Of a stretch of DNA of 64,000 bases, positions 37,411 through 46,160 are shown piece after piece. This DNA is from Flavobacterium panacagri (lineage in GTDB: Bacteria > Bacteroidota > Bacteroidia > Flavobacteriales > Flavobacteriaceae): contig NZ_CP119766.1 of the NCBI RefSeq assembly GCF_030378165.1, forward strand, positions 1,364,001-1,428,000, in the 5' to 3' direction. The notes under the pieces were generated by a model. That model made no database searches and had not been told where the DNA came from. It saw only the letters and a list, made by a program, of their open reading frames with translations. The first letter of the stretch is position 1; each line of letters starts with the position of its first letter. The position numbers and the translations under genes are program-made.

Positions 37411-38964
37411 ATGACAACAATAGCATCACAATTTGGAATGAAGGAAGCTCTGGAAAAATTGGGCATTAAAACCATAAATGAAGGAACATCAACGGGAACA
37501 AATAATTTTTCATCAGGAGAAATTTTAGAAAGTTATTCGCCGGTTGACGGAAAATTAATTGCTTCAGTAAAAATGTCAACATCTGAAGATTATGAAAAAG
37601 TAATTCAGACTGCAGCAGAAGCTTTTAAAACTTTTCGATTAATTCCTGCACCACAACGTGGTGAAATTGTACGTCAGTTTGGAGAAAAATTGAGACAAAA
37701 TAAAGAAGCACTTGGTAAATTGGTTTCTTACGAAATGGGAAAATCATTGCAGGAAGGTTTTGGAGAAGTTCAGGAAATGATTGATATCTGTGATTTTGCT
37801 GTTGGTTTATCACGTCAGCTTCACGGATTAACGATGCATTCTGAAAGACCGGGACATAGAATGTATGAACAATATCATCCGTTGGGAATTGTTGGAATCA
37901 TTTCAGCATTTAATTTTCCGGTTGCAGTTTGGTCTTGGAACACAGCATTGGCGTGGATTTCTGGTGATGTCTGTGTTTGGAAGCCTTCAGAAAAAACACC
38001 TTTATGCGGTATTGCTTGTCAAAATGTAATTGCTCAGGTTATTAAGGAAAATAATCTGCCAGAAGGAATTTCGTGCTTAATAAATGGAGATTACAAAATA
38101 GGAGAATTAATGACAGCTGATACTCGTATTCCACTTGTTTCTGCAACGGGTTCGACTAGAATGGGAAAAATTGTAGCTCAGAAAGTGGCGGGCAGATTAG
38201 GGAAATCATTATTAGAATTAGGAGGAAATAATGCCATTATTGTTACGCCAGATGCAGACATAAAAATGACGGTAATTGGAGCTGTTTTTGGAGCGGTTGG
38301 AACCGCTGGACAGCGTTGTACGTCAACAAGAAGATTGATTATTCACGAAAGTATTTATGATAAAGTGAAAGATGCTTTAGTTGCTGCATACAAACAATTG
38401 AGAATCGGAAATCCGCTTGATGAAAACAATCATGTTGGACCGCTGATTGATGTTCACGCTGTAGAAATGTATGCTTCTGCCTTAAATAAAGTAGTGGCCG
38501 AAGGCGGAAAAATTTTGGTTGAAGGTGGAGTACTTTCAGGAGAAGGTTACGAAAGTGGCTGTTATGTAAAACCTGCAATTGCCGAAGCTGATAATTCATT
38601 TGAAATTGTACAGCACGAAACATTTGCCCCCGTTTTATATCTACTTAAATATTCTGGAGAAGTGGATAATGCAATTGAAATTCAGAATGGTGTGGCACAG
38701 GGATTATCATCGGCAATTATGACTAATAATTTACGTGAAGCAGAAAGATTTTTATCTGTTGTTGGATCAGATTGTGGAATTGCAAATGTAAATATCGGAA
38801 CTTCGGGAGCTGAAATTGGTGGTGCTTTTGGTGGAGAAAAAGAAACCGGCGGAGGACGTGAATCAGGTTCTGATGCCTGGAAAATTTACATGAGACGCCA
38901 AACGAATACCATTAATTACACTACAAATCTTCCGTTAGCACAAGGAATTAAATTTGACTTGTAG
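37411..38964 (+). CDS. ALDH7-type aldehyde dehydrogenase (antiquitin/AmaB-like)
   Basis: A 517-residue NAD(P)-dependent dehydrogenase. The catalytic pair is E269 (LELGGNN) and C303 (GQRCTST). The C-terminal GGEKETGGGRESGSDAW segment and the final NYTTNLPLAQGIKFD match family ALDH7, whose members oxidise alpha-aminoadipate semialdehyde in lysine breakdown or osmolyte aldehydes. Substrate specificity within the family cannot be read from the sequence. TATCTTTA at 37366-37373 (7 of 8) is a possible -7 element. A strong terminator follows. Confidence 0.92.
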   Translation: MTTIASQFGMKEALEKLGIKTINEGTSTGTNNFSSGEILESYSPVDGKLIASVKMSTSEDYEKVIQTAAEAFKTFRLIPAPQRGEIVRQFGEKLRQNKEALGKLVSYEMGKSLQEGFGEVQEMIDICDFAVGLSRQLHGLTMHSERPGHRMYEQYHPLGIVGIISAFNFPVAVWSWNTALAWISGDVCVWKPSEKTPLCGIACQNVIAQVIKENNLPEGISCLINGDYKIGELMTADTRIPLVSATGSTRMGKIVAQKVAGRLGKSLLELGGNNAIIVTPDADIKMTVIGAVFGAVGTAGQRCTSTRRLIIHESIYDKVKDALVAAYKQLRIGNPLDENNHVGPLIDVHAVEMYASALNKVVAEGGKILVEGGVLSGEGYESGCYVKPAIAEADNSFEIVQHETFAPVLYLLKYSGEVDNAIEIQNGVAQGLSSAIMTNNLREAERFLSVVGSDCGIANVNIGTSGAEIGGAFGGEKETGGGRESGSDAWKIYMRRQTNTINYTTNLPLAQGIKFDL

Positions 38965-38985
38965 TACAAGAGGTCAGAAAATAAA

Positions 38986-39027
38986 TAAAAACCGCTTTTT
39001 TCATTATTTGAAGAGAGCGGTTTTTTT
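38986..39027 (+). terminator. Terminator of the aldehyde dehydrogenase gene
   Basis: Stem AAAACCGCT (38988-38996) with AGCGGTTTT (39016-39024), followed by T-run to 39027. Confidence 0.85.
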
Positions 39028-39114
39028 AATGGGAAAATTTGTAGTATTTTTATTTTTATTTGCCGTTATTTTCCAGCATCATTTATTGATGTGTAATTTA
39101 TAAGAAACTAATTA

Positions 39115-39927
39115 ATGACTTTGATTTTTTTAGCTGGACTTACTCCTTTTGGTTACGCATTTATTGGAGTCATTCTGTTATCTTTTTTAATCGCCTATTT
39201 ATGGCTGAAATCATCCAATAAGAAACAAAAAGGAGGCTGTTTGTCTCTTGGTTTAGCGGCACTTTTAATTGGGTTTGCTTTAATGTTTCCTGTTTCTTTC
39301 TCATTTGCTATTATTGAAAATGGAAATAAAATTGGAATAATTGGAGTAGCGGTTTTTTGGGTTTTAATTTTAGGTTTGGTCACATATTTTTTTATTGCAA
39401 AGAAAACGACCGCAGTAAAAAATGTCATTTTTTCTATAATAAAATATTGTTTTTTTATAATAGCTCTCGGTTTATTTCTTACCCTTGTTTTTGGAATGAT
39501 CTATTATATTTACGTTCGCCTTTTTACATTAGAAAAAAAGGATGATCCAATTTGGCCTGCATTTTTATGTATCTTTTTTATAGCGTCTTTGATCTTAGCG
39601 GGTTATGGACTTTGGATAAGAAGTAAAGATGAGAAGAAAAAGGAAAAATCGACTTTTTATAATTTAGAAGAAGCAAAATTAAAATCAGAACTCGTAATCG
39701 AATTGGATTTGTCTAAACAAGAATTGAAAATATTCCCAGAAGAGATTTTACAGTTTAAAAATTTAAAGTTTTTGGTTTTAAGTCATAATGAAATCAGAGA
39801 TATTCCTAACGAAATTAACAAATTACAGAAGCTTGTAGGTTTAGATTTGAGTAACAATCCTATTTCAGATTTAGAAAGAAGCAGGATTAGAAAATTACTG
39901 TCTACAGAAGTCGAAATTGTATTTTAA
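39115..39927 (+). CDS. Multi-pass membrane protein with C-terminal leucine-rich repeats
   Basis: A 270-residue protein with about five membrane helices (near residues 8-30, 42-65, 73-94, 105-130 and 146-166). These are followed by a charged linker (KDEKKKEKS) and a cytoplasmic LRR tail (about 188-262: VIELDLSKQELKIFPEEI, LKFLVLSHNEIRDIPNEI, LVGLDLSNNPISDLE). The 23-residue plant-like LRR form differs from the 21-residue type in the giant LRR gene of this window. First gene of a tight four-gene membrane operon (34 bp, then 7 bp, then an overlap). No family name is known to me. Confidence 0.82.
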   Translation: MTLIFLAGLTPFGYAFIGVILLSFLIAYLWLKSSNKKQKGGCLSLGLAALLIGFALMFPVSFSFAIIENGNKIGIIGVAVFWVLILGLVTYFFIAKKTTAVKNVIFSIIKYCFFIIALGLFLTLVFGMIYYIYVRLFTLEKKDDPIWPAFLCIFFIASLILAGYGLWIRSKDEKKKEKSTFYNLEEAKLKSELVIELDLSKQELKIFPEEILQFKNLKFLVLSHNEIRDIPNEINKLQKLVGLDLSNNPISDLERSRIRKLLSTEVEIVF

Positions 39928-39961
39928 GCCTTAAAAAGTATAACTATTTGCCCTTTTTATT

Positions 39962-41005
39962 ATGAATGATTTTTTTGAATTTTTAACTCAAAATAGTGTA
40001 GATGCTGCAGAAGTGATTTTTCTAATGCTTTTTAGTTTGGGAATCGCATTATTTCAAACTTTAATCTTCGCAGGGCTTTTTAATTTGAAATTCCCAAATT
40101 GGTTGTTTTTTGTTTTATCTCCTGCTATTGTTGGAATTAGTTTTTTAATAGACCCTTCTTTTCCTTTGGCTGCTGTGCTGCTATTATTTACTTCTGTTTT
40201 TGTTTTTGCAATTATAGGTATGATTTATTCGGGAATTCAAAGTAGTAAAGAGGATAAAATAGAGCGAGAAAAGTTTAATAAAAAACATAACATTCCGAAA
40301 ACAACTTTAGGGCAAAAATTTCTGGGAGTTTTGATTATAGCGGGTATTTTTGGAACTTTTATTTTATTGGCAGAAACCGAAAATTTAAAACTTCTTTTTT
40401 TAATTATTCCGGGTTTTATTATTCTAAAGAATATCTTTTTTCCCAGCAATAAAAGCAAATTCATGCGTCTGCAATCGATTCTTCCTACTTCAAAAATGGA
40501 TTCAATTGCAATGGGAATGGTGGAGGTTGAAGGTGATCTTGAAGAGATTGAAACCATTATTTCTCCTTATTTTAATAAACCCTGCATTGGATATTATTAT
40601 AAAATAGAAAAAGAAAGCAAACCTGATGATGATGGCAGAACGACCTATTCGACTATTTTTAGTGAAGTTAAAACAGGCAAATTTAAAATTAAAGATGAGA
40701 CAGGTTCTGTAGTTGTTGATGGAGAAGGAATGGAATATTTCTTCGATAGAGTTGACAATCAGCAAGGAGGTAAGACCAGATATTCTGAAACATATTTAAG
40801 ACATAACGATTACATGTTTCTGATAGGTTATGCCGCTTCAGATAATGGAAAAACAATTATAAAAAAGGGAGATTCAGATAATGTATTTGGGATTGCAATT
40901 CCAAGAAGTATTTCATTTAGAAATAAATACAAACCTTTATTAGATTCCTTTTTAATTACTCTTTTTTTTATTTCGCTTATAATTATTTATATCATTCTAA
41001 ACTAA
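39962..41005 (+). CDS. Membrane protein with GIDE (E3-ligase-like) domain
   Basis: A 347-residue protein with about four or five N-terminal membrane helices (roughly 17-160), a soluble domain (about 170-325) and a final helix (326-346). The soluble part reads like a GIDE/BAM domain, the membrane-side domain of eukaryotic MUL1/GIDE E3 ligases: KMDSIAMGMVEVEGDLEEIE, then PYFNKPCIGYYYKIEKES with a conserved Cys, and later GSVVVDGEGMEYFF. No RING finger is present. Bacterial GIDE domain proteins are often next to LemA genes, and one follows here by 7 bp. Function unknown; membrane quality control or signalling are guesses. Confidence 0.75.
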   Translation: MNDFFEFLTQNSVDAAEVIFLMLFSLGIALFQTLIFAGLFNLKFPNWLFFVLSPAIVGISFLIDPSFPLAAVLLLFTSVFVFAIIGMIYSGIQSSKEDKIEREKFNKKHNIPKTTLGQKFLGVLIIAGIFGTFILLAETENLKLLFLIIPGFIILKNIFFPSNKSKFMRLQSILPTSKMDSIAMGMVEVEGDLEEIETIISPYFNKPCIGYYYKIEKESKPDDDGRTTYSTIFSEVKTGKFKIKDETGSVVVDGEGMEYFFDRVDNQQGGKTRYSETYLRHNDYMFLIGYAASDNGKTIIKKGDSDNVFGIAIPRSISFRNKYKPLLDSFLITLFFISLIIIYIILN

Positions 41006-41012
41006 AACAACT

Positions 41013-41576
41013 ATGACTGTTCAAAATATTGCTTTAATCGCTGGAATAATTCTCCTTATAATATTTTTTAATTTTTTCATCAGAATTTATAACAAGCTGG
41101 TTATGCTTAAAAATAATTATGAAAAAGCATTTAGAAACATTGATGTGATTCTAATGCAAAGAGCAGAAGAAGTTCCAGAGCTGGTTAAAGTAGCGTCAAA
41201 ATTTATGGAACATGAAACGGAATTATTAACGAATCTAACTAAATTAAGAACCGATTTTCTGAATTCAAAATCAGTTGGAGAGAAAATTGAAAATGCAAAT
41301 GAGTTTTCAAAAACCATGAAAAACCTATTTGCTGTTTCTGAAAATTATCCAACATTAGCATCCAACAGTAATTTTTTGGAATTACAACGAAGAGTCTCGC
41401 AAATGGAAGATAAAATTGCAGACAGAAGAGAGTTTTTTAATGACAGTATCAATCTTTATAATGTAGGAATAGAGGAGTTTCCTAACTTTATTTTAGCCAA
41501 AATGTTGGGGTATAAATCTCAGAGTTTATTTGATGTAACACCAGAACAAAAGAAGTACGATGGAATTCAATTTTAA
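41013..41576 (+). CDS. LemA family protein
   Basis: A 187-residue protein with an N-terminal membrane helix (6-25) and the helical LemA domain: the NKLVMLKNNYEKAFRNIDVILMQRAEEVPELV signature at about 28-59, a central coiled region, and the RRVSQMEDKIADRREFFNDSINLYN segment at about 122-146. The C-terminal ILAKMLGY is typical. Long helical bundles of this kind face the periplasm; the role is unknown. Its last 17 bases overlap the next gene, so translation is coupled. Confidence 0.93.
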   Translation: MTVQNIALIAGIILLIIFFNFFIRIYNKLVMLKNNYEKAFRNIDVILMQRAEEVPELVKVASKFMEHETELLTNLTKLRTDFLNSKSVGEKIENANEFSKTMKNLFAVSENYPTLASNSNFLELQRRVSQMEDKIADRREFFNDSINLYNVGIEEFPNFILAKMLGYKSQSLFDVTPEQKKYDGIQF

Positions 41577-41961
41577 TACCTTTTTTGGATACGAACAACA
41601 GATAAACAATCAGCCTGATATCGTTATGATTTATAGTTTTGCAGGTATAGTTTTTGGAATAATGGCATTGCTTTTTTTAGCAATTATTATTAGAAAAATT
41701 GGACTTAATAGTATAAATAGTTTTATCATAAATCCGTTAATGCTGGCATTAGGGCTTACATTTATAGTATCGATTTTGCCAACAGTCATTTTTTACGTAG
41801 CTACATCAGATATTTCTTTTGTAAAGATTGTTTACAGCTGGATTGTAATTTTTATTGGGATGCTGTTTTTTGTTGGGATTAATCTAGAAACGATTAAAAA
41901 ATGTTTGAACGAATTTGGAAAAATAACGGAACAGCAAGAGTTCCGGAATCGAAAAAGATAG
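41560..41961 (+). CDS. Small membrane protein, fourth gene of the LemA operon
   Basis: A 133-residue protein with three likely membrane helices (about 20-43, 53-77, 85-108) and a short charged C-terminus. It overlaps lemA by 17 bases and ends before a bidirectional terminator. No family recognised; it probably belongs with the GIDE/LemA complex by operon context only. Confidence 0.72.
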   Translation: MEFNFNTFFGYEQQINNQPDIVMIYSFAGIVFGIMALLFLAIIIRKIGLNSINSFIINPLMLALGLTFIVSILPTVIFYVATSDISFVKIVYSWIVIFIGMLFFVGINLETIKKCLNEFGKITEQQEFRNRKR

Positions 41962-41971
41962 AAATAAAATG

Positions 41972-42005
41972 CAAAAAGGCTTCCAGATCAGGAAGCCTTT
42001 TTTTA
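41972..42005. terminator. Bidirectional terminator between LemA operon and pectate lyase
   Basis: Stem AAAAAGGCTTCC (41973-41984) with GGAAGCCTTTTT (41991-42002), a six-base loop, A-run on the left and T-run on the right. Confidence 0.88.
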
Positions 42006-42027
42006 CGATTGTAAAATGTTCAAATGT

Positions 42028-44772
42028 TTATTTTTTAATTACAGTTTGATTAATTGCGCCTTCGGTTGTTGAAATTTTAGCAAAATAACTTCCTGATGCC
42101 AGATGACTAACATCGATATTTTCGGCTCCTTTTTGAACAGTTTTCACTAGGATTCCGTTCACATTATAAATTAATATACTCTCCACTTTCTGCTCTGGAT
42201 CTGATACGTATAGAGTGTTTGAAACCGGATTTGGATATAAATATATTTTTGTGTCGGCAGCTAACTCTGGCTGTGCCATTTTTAATGTTCCGGTATTGTA
42301 AACCGTGCTCATGTAAAATAAGTTTGAAGTATCTTTTTTGGTTATAGTATGATTTCCCGCTGTTAATGATACTGTTACGATTCCGTTTGTTGCTACTTTA
42401 TCTACATTATCCACTTTAATAGTTGCGGCAGCTTCTACAAAAACTAAAGTTAAAGTGCTCGCTTGAGCAGTTGTAAACGAAATGTTGGTAGAAGATTCGA
42501 TTTTTAAACATTGCGTTAGTGTTAAACCATTATAGGTAACAGTTCCTTTTGTTGTAGAAAGGTTACCTGTTATAGTATAGAAGTTACTGTCTTTATTGGA
42601 TGTTGTGAAATTATGTATTTCATCTCCCGAAGGATTACTAGTTGTAACTGTTATAGTCCCGGAAGCTGTTGTTGCGGTTCCTGTTCCTGTAGTAGTTACT
42701 GTGTAAGATACATTCGCGGTTGGTGTTCCTGTAATCGTAATGGTTTTGGCAGAGCTGTTTTTTACAAAGCTGATACCTGAAGCAGGTAATCCAGTTACTG
42801 AAGCATCTGTTGCAGTTCCTCCCCAAGTAAGTACAATGGGGCTTATCGCAGTTCCGCTGGCAACGGTCTGGCTGTTATTGTTTGTAGATGTTAAAGTCTG
42901 AGTTCCTGCAGCGCTAACTGTAATAGTTCCTGATCCCGTTGCCGGATTCCCTGCTGAACCTGTTGTCGCGATTGAATAAGTTACTGTAGCCGTTGGATTT
43001 CCAGTAATCGTAATTGTTTTCGCTGTAGCGTTTTTTACGAATGATAATCCTGAAGCCGGTAAACCTGTTACAATAGCATCAGTAGCATCACCTCCCCAGG
43101 TAAAGACAATAGTTTCAATAGCTGTTCCGCTAGTTACGGTTTGATTAGTGTTTGAAGGTGAAGTCAAAGTTTGATTTCCAGTTGTTCCGCCTTGTACAGC
43201 AACTAAACCAGTCTGATAAGAGTTTAATGCATCTCTTAAACCAATATTTACACCGTCGGAAGTATCATCGACGGCATTGTTGAATGTCCATTGAAAATCA
43301 CCTCCTGAAACACGTCCTGCATATTGCATAATTGTAGTTTTGGCATTTTCTGGAGTTTCAGGTGTATAAGCATACATGACACTTGAATTGGTGTCGAAAT
43401 TATTATAAGTTTTAGCTCCTTTTTTTGATTTAATACTGCTGCTGATGGTTTCATTTCTAGTCGCTGCAACATACGCATCAAATTCTACGGGATATGTTGT
43501 AGCATTGTATCCAACAAAACGAGTTTGTCCACTCATAGTGTTGTTGAAAGCTTTAATTGTACCGCCGTCTTCGCTAGAAAAAGTTCCTCCAGTACCGTAA
43601 AAAATATCTGTTCCTTGCATCGAAGTAAGCATTGGATATTTACAGTTTCTAAAAAAGTTGGCTTCTACAAATACGGAAGAACCTAATGTAGACCCTACGC
43701 CGTATTTAGAGTTTCCATCATAATAATTATTATAAACGTGAGCTGAATAATAACGGATTCTTGGATGACGAGAATCAGAATGATCATACCAGTTGTGGTG
43801 ATAAGTTATGTATAAACCTTCTGTAGTTCCTTCGCTTAAGCCTAATAAATTGCTTTTTCCATTATCCCAAAAGTGATTGTATGAAAAGGTTACATAAGTC
43901 GATTTTTTGCAATCTAAAGCTCCGTCACCTTTTATTTGATCTGCGTCTCCACCAGGTTTTCCATAAAAGAAATCACAATTATGTACCCAGACATAATCGT
44001 TGTCTTGCTGTAAACCAATGTTATCGCCTTCACCGCTATCCACATTCATAATCCCAATATTTCGAATTTCTATGTTTGAAGCATTTTTGACTCTAATCCC
44101 CCAGCCATCTGCTGTAGCATCGTTTCCAATTCCTTCCAGAGTGATGTAGCTTGCCGCATTGTTATTATTTTCAATTACCAAATCACCATTCATCATATAA
44201 GTTAAGTCGGTGATTTGACCAATCATACGAATAATTAAAGGTCTTGTGTCTTTTCCTTTTTTATATCCGTCCAGAATCGTTTGAAGTCCAACACACGGAT
44301 TAGCTGATGCTCCTGTTACATTTAGAGAAATTGTGTTTTTGGTTTGCTGTGTGATGTAAAGGATTACTGCATTGCTTTTTGGAGTTCCGTCTGCATTATA
44401 AGCTCCAGGAACTCTGGAGTTTGAAAATGCAAATCCGGATCTGTCATGAGCTTTAACGGTTAATGAAGTGGTTGTGGTTCCAGTTCCTTCAACACCAGAA
44501 ATAACAGGTTTGATTTTTACTGTGTAAGATCCGGCTTTTAGGCCTGGAATGTCGGCTCTAAAATAAGTTCCATAGCTTCTGATCAGTTCATTATCAATCT
44601 TTTGATCTACGATTCCTCCCCCAGTGTAATAAATATTGTAGGTTTGAGCGTTGTTTACGGGCTGCCATTTTACGAATACGGATTCAAGCCAGCCGCTTGC
44701 TTCTGTGATTTGTTGTGACCATGTTTGAAGGGTAATTAAAAACAAGGTCAGAAAAAGTAGATTTTTTTTCAT
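42028..44772 (-). CDS. Secreted pectate lyase (PL1) with repeat domains and T9SS sorting domain
   Basis: A 914-residue enzyme with a signal peptide (1-19), a fibronectin-like domain (about 20-108) and a PL1 parallel beta-helix (about 125-500). Calcium-site acids lie in [13 protein letters not shown] (about 277-290), and the catalytic Arg is in RHPR (335-338). Two near-identical tandem repeats ([20 protein letters not shown] type, about residues 530-690) follow, then a further beta domain and a type A T9SS sorting domain (final 75 residues, YLYPNP to VIKK). It would cleave de-esterified homogalacturonan by beta-elimination at the cell surface or outside. The upstream region carries four TGTAATnnATTACA-type palindromes. 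Confidence 0.93.
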   Translation of the reverse strand: MKKNLLFLTLFLITLQTWSQQITEASGWLESVFVKWQPVNNAQTYNIYYTGGGIVDQKIDNELIRSYGTYFRADIPGLKAGSYTVKIKPVISGVEGTGTTTTSLTVKAHDRSGFAFSNSRVPGAYNADGTPKSNAVILYITQQTKNTISLNVTGASANPCVGLQTILDGYKKGKDTRPLIIRMIGQITDLTYMMNGDLVIENNNNAASYITLEGIGNDATADGWGIRVKNASNIEIRNIGIMNVDSGEGDNIGLQQDNDYVWVHNCDFFYGKPGGDADQIKGDGALDCKKSTYVTFSYNHFWDNGKSNLLGLSEGTTEGLYITYHHNWYDHSDSRHPRIRYYSAHVYNNYYDGNSKYGVGSTLGSSVFVEANFFRNCKYPMLTSMQGTDIFYGTGGTFSSEDGGTIKAFNNTMSGQTRFVGYNATTYPVEFDAYVAATRNETISSSIKSKKGAKTYNNFDTNSSVMYAYTPETPENAKTTIMQYAGRVSGGDFQWTFNNAVDDTSDGVNIGLRDALNSYQTGLVAVQGGTTGNQTLTSPSNTNQTVTSGTAIETIVFTWGGDATDAIVTGLPASGLSFVKNATAKTITITGNPTATVTYSIATTGSAGNPATGSGTITVSAAGTQTLTSTNNNSQTVASGTAISPIVLTWGGTATDASVTGLPASGISFVKNSSAKTITITGTPTANVSYTVTTTGTGTATTASGTITVTTSNPSGDEIHNFTTSNKDSNFYTITGNLSTTKGTVTYNGLTLTQCLKIESSTNISFTTAQASTLTLVFVEAAATIKVDNVDKVATNGIVTVSLTAGNHTITKKDTSNLFYMSTVYNTGTLKMAQPELAADTKIYLYPNPVSNTLYVSDPEQKVESILIYNVNGILVKTVQKGAENIDVSHLASGSYFAKISTTEGAINQTVIKK

Positions 44773-44837
44773 AATTGCGTGGTTTAAATTTGTTAATAAT
44801 TAGTAAGTGGTTTTACTATCGATTATTAGTGGTTAAT

Positions 44838-44851
44838 TGTAATCGATTACA
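44838..44851. promoter_or_regulatory. Operator-like palindrome, copy 1 (TGTAATCGATTACA)
   Basis: Perfect 14-bp palindrome 66 bases upstream of the pectate lyase start. The central CG is typical of LacI-family operators. Confidence 0.7.
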
Positions 44852-44939
44852 CTAAATTATATATTAATTTTTAATTATGCATTTTTTTGTATGTTAAAAA
44901 GAGAATAAGTTAAAGTTTTTTGCTTTTGAATAATAAAAA

Positions 44940-44953
44940 TGTAATTAATTGCA
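44940..44953. promoter_or_regulatory. Operator-like palindrome, copy 2 (TGTAATTAATTGCA)
   Basis: 13 of 14 positions fit the TGTAATnnATTACA pattern; 19 bases separate its start from copy 3. Confidence 0.6.
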
Positions 44954-44958
44954 TGAAT

Positions 44959-44972
44959 TGTAATTAATTACA
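44959..44972. promoter_or_regulatory. Operator-like palindrome, copy 3 (TGTAATTAATTACA)
   Basis: Perfect 14-bp palindrome. A further half-site TGTAATT follows at 44979-44985. Confidence 0.65.
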
Positions 44973-45067
44973 TGTTGATGTAATTTAAAGAGGCTCAGAT
45001 TTTATAAGTCTTTTGAGAAGTTCTTTTCTAAAGATGTAAAATTTTATTAAAAGTGTATTTTTTTGGA

Positions 45068-45081
45068 TGCAATAAATTACA
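45068..45081. promoter_or_regulatory. Operator-like palindrome, copy 4 (TGCAATAAATTACA)
   Basis: 13 of 14 positions fit the pattern of copies 1-3. Confidence 0.55.
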
Positions 45082-45172
45082 TTTTACAAATTTGTAGGAA
45101 ATTACCTTTTTTTTGTTTTGATTGCTTGTGAGAATATCTAAAAAAAATGCTTGAAAGGGAATGATAGAAAAA

Positions 45173-45207
45173 TAAAAAAGCCTTTTTGATTTGACTCAAA
45201 AAGGCTT
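45173..45207 (-). terminator. Terminator of the BI-1 family gene
   Basis: Stem AAGCCTTTTTG (45178-45188) with CAAAAAGGCTT (45197-45207), eight-base loop, A-run on the left providing the minus-strand U-tract. Confidence 0.85.
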
Positions 45208-45230
45208 CAAATAGTATTAAAAAGAACTTA

Positions 45231-46001
45231 CTAGTCCTTGCTCGATAATTTTGATAAAAGTCTTAAAAATTCAATATACAACCAAACCAATGTAATCATT
45301 AATCCCATTGCACCGTACCATTCCATAAACTTTGGCATTCTTTCTTTTGCTCCTTTTTCAATTAAATCAAAATCTAGAAACAAATTAAGAGCGGCGATGA
45401 TAATTACAAAAACACTAATTCCGATACTCATCATCGAATTTCCGTAATGAACAGGTGTCCAACTTGAGAACATTGATATAACCCAAGAAATTAAATAATA
45501 AGTTGCAATAGCCAATGTTGCTGCCACAACTACAGATTTGAACTGCTCTGTAACTTTGACGATTTTGAATTTGTATAAACCAAGGCAGACTAAGAAAGTA
45601 ACCAAAGTTGCTCCAACGGCATTAATTACAATACCTGGAAATTTTAATTCGAATATGGCAGAAATACCTCCAATAAACAAACCTTCAAATAATGCATATC
45701 CAGGAGCTAGGTAAGGAGAAGCTTGTGGTCTAAAAGAAGAAATCAATACAAGAATAAAACCAACAATTGCTCCGCCTATAGTTGGAAGCATCGGATTCAT
45801 TCCATTAAATGCCATCCACCAAGTAACCATAGAGGCACCGCATAAGATTAGAAACAGGATTGCTGTTTTATTAATTGTTCCAGACACTGTCATTTCTTGA
45901 TTGTAATCAATAATCTGAGCTTGGTGTACTTCAGTTCTTGGTTCAGCATCAGACGAAAAACGTTTGCTGTTTAAAAATGGATTTTTTGAATTAAAGTTCA
46001 T
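45231..46001 (-). CDS. Bax inhibitor-1/YccA family membrane protein
   Basis: A 256-residue inner-membrane protein with seven predicted membrane helices after a 40-residue hydrophilic N-terminus. The pattern, including the conserved GxxLFIDFxLI-like segment (LFLDFDLIEKGA, about 206) and the final LYIEFLRLL, matches the BI-1/YccA family. In bacteria these are poorly understood; YetJ of Bacillus is a pH-sensitive calcium leak channel. Has its own strong promoter (46024-46052) and terminator, so it is independent of the nuo operon to its right. Confidence 0.92.
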   Translation of the reverse strand: MNFNSKNPFLNSKRFSSDAEPRTEVHQAQIIDYNQEMTVSGTINKTAILFLILCGASMVTWWMAFNGMNPMLPTIGGAIVGFILVLISSFRPQASPYLAPGYALFEGLFIGGISAIFELKFPGIVINAVGATLVTFLVCLGLYKFKIVKVTEQFKSVVVAATLAIATYYLISWVISMFSSWTPVHYGNSMMSIGISVFVIIIAALNLFLDFDLIEKGAKERMPKFMEWYGAMGLMITLVWLYIEFLRLLSKLSSKD

Positions 46002-46023
46002 AATTTATACATTTAATTGAACT

Positions 46024-46052
46024 CAAATATATGGAGATTTTTTGAAGTGCAA
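46024..46052 (-). promoter_or_regulatory. Promoter of the BI-1 family gene
   Basis: On the minus strand TTG (46050-46052), 18-base gap, TATATTTG (46024-46031), 23 bases upstream of the ATG. Confidence 0.7.
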
Positions 46053-46099
46053 TTGAATGAACGGAATTTTTAACATGAATTTCTCTTCTTTATTTGTCA

Positions 46100-46136
46100 T
46101 AAAAAAAATCCATCAAAATTAAGTCTGATGGATTTC
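46100..46136 (-). terminator. Terminator of the nuo operon
   Basis: Stem AAATCCATCA (46106-46115) with TGATGGATTT (46126-46135), ten-base loop, A-run on the left; 25 bases past the nuoN stop. Confidence 0.82.
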
Positions 46137-46160
46137 TTTATATGATTGTATGTCTTTATC

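Larger units (their letters stand above)
44773..45230. other. Pectate lyase upstream region with clustered palindromes
   Basis: This 458-bp AT-rich spacer holds four copies of a 14-bp palindrome within 245 bp (44838-45081) and, at its right end, the terminator of the BI-1 gene. No gene seen. Confidence 0.75.

Noticed and set aside
39029..39103. 24-codon hydrophobic frame before the LRR membrane gene
   Set aside because: Its start lies in the T-run of the upstream terminator; probably chance.
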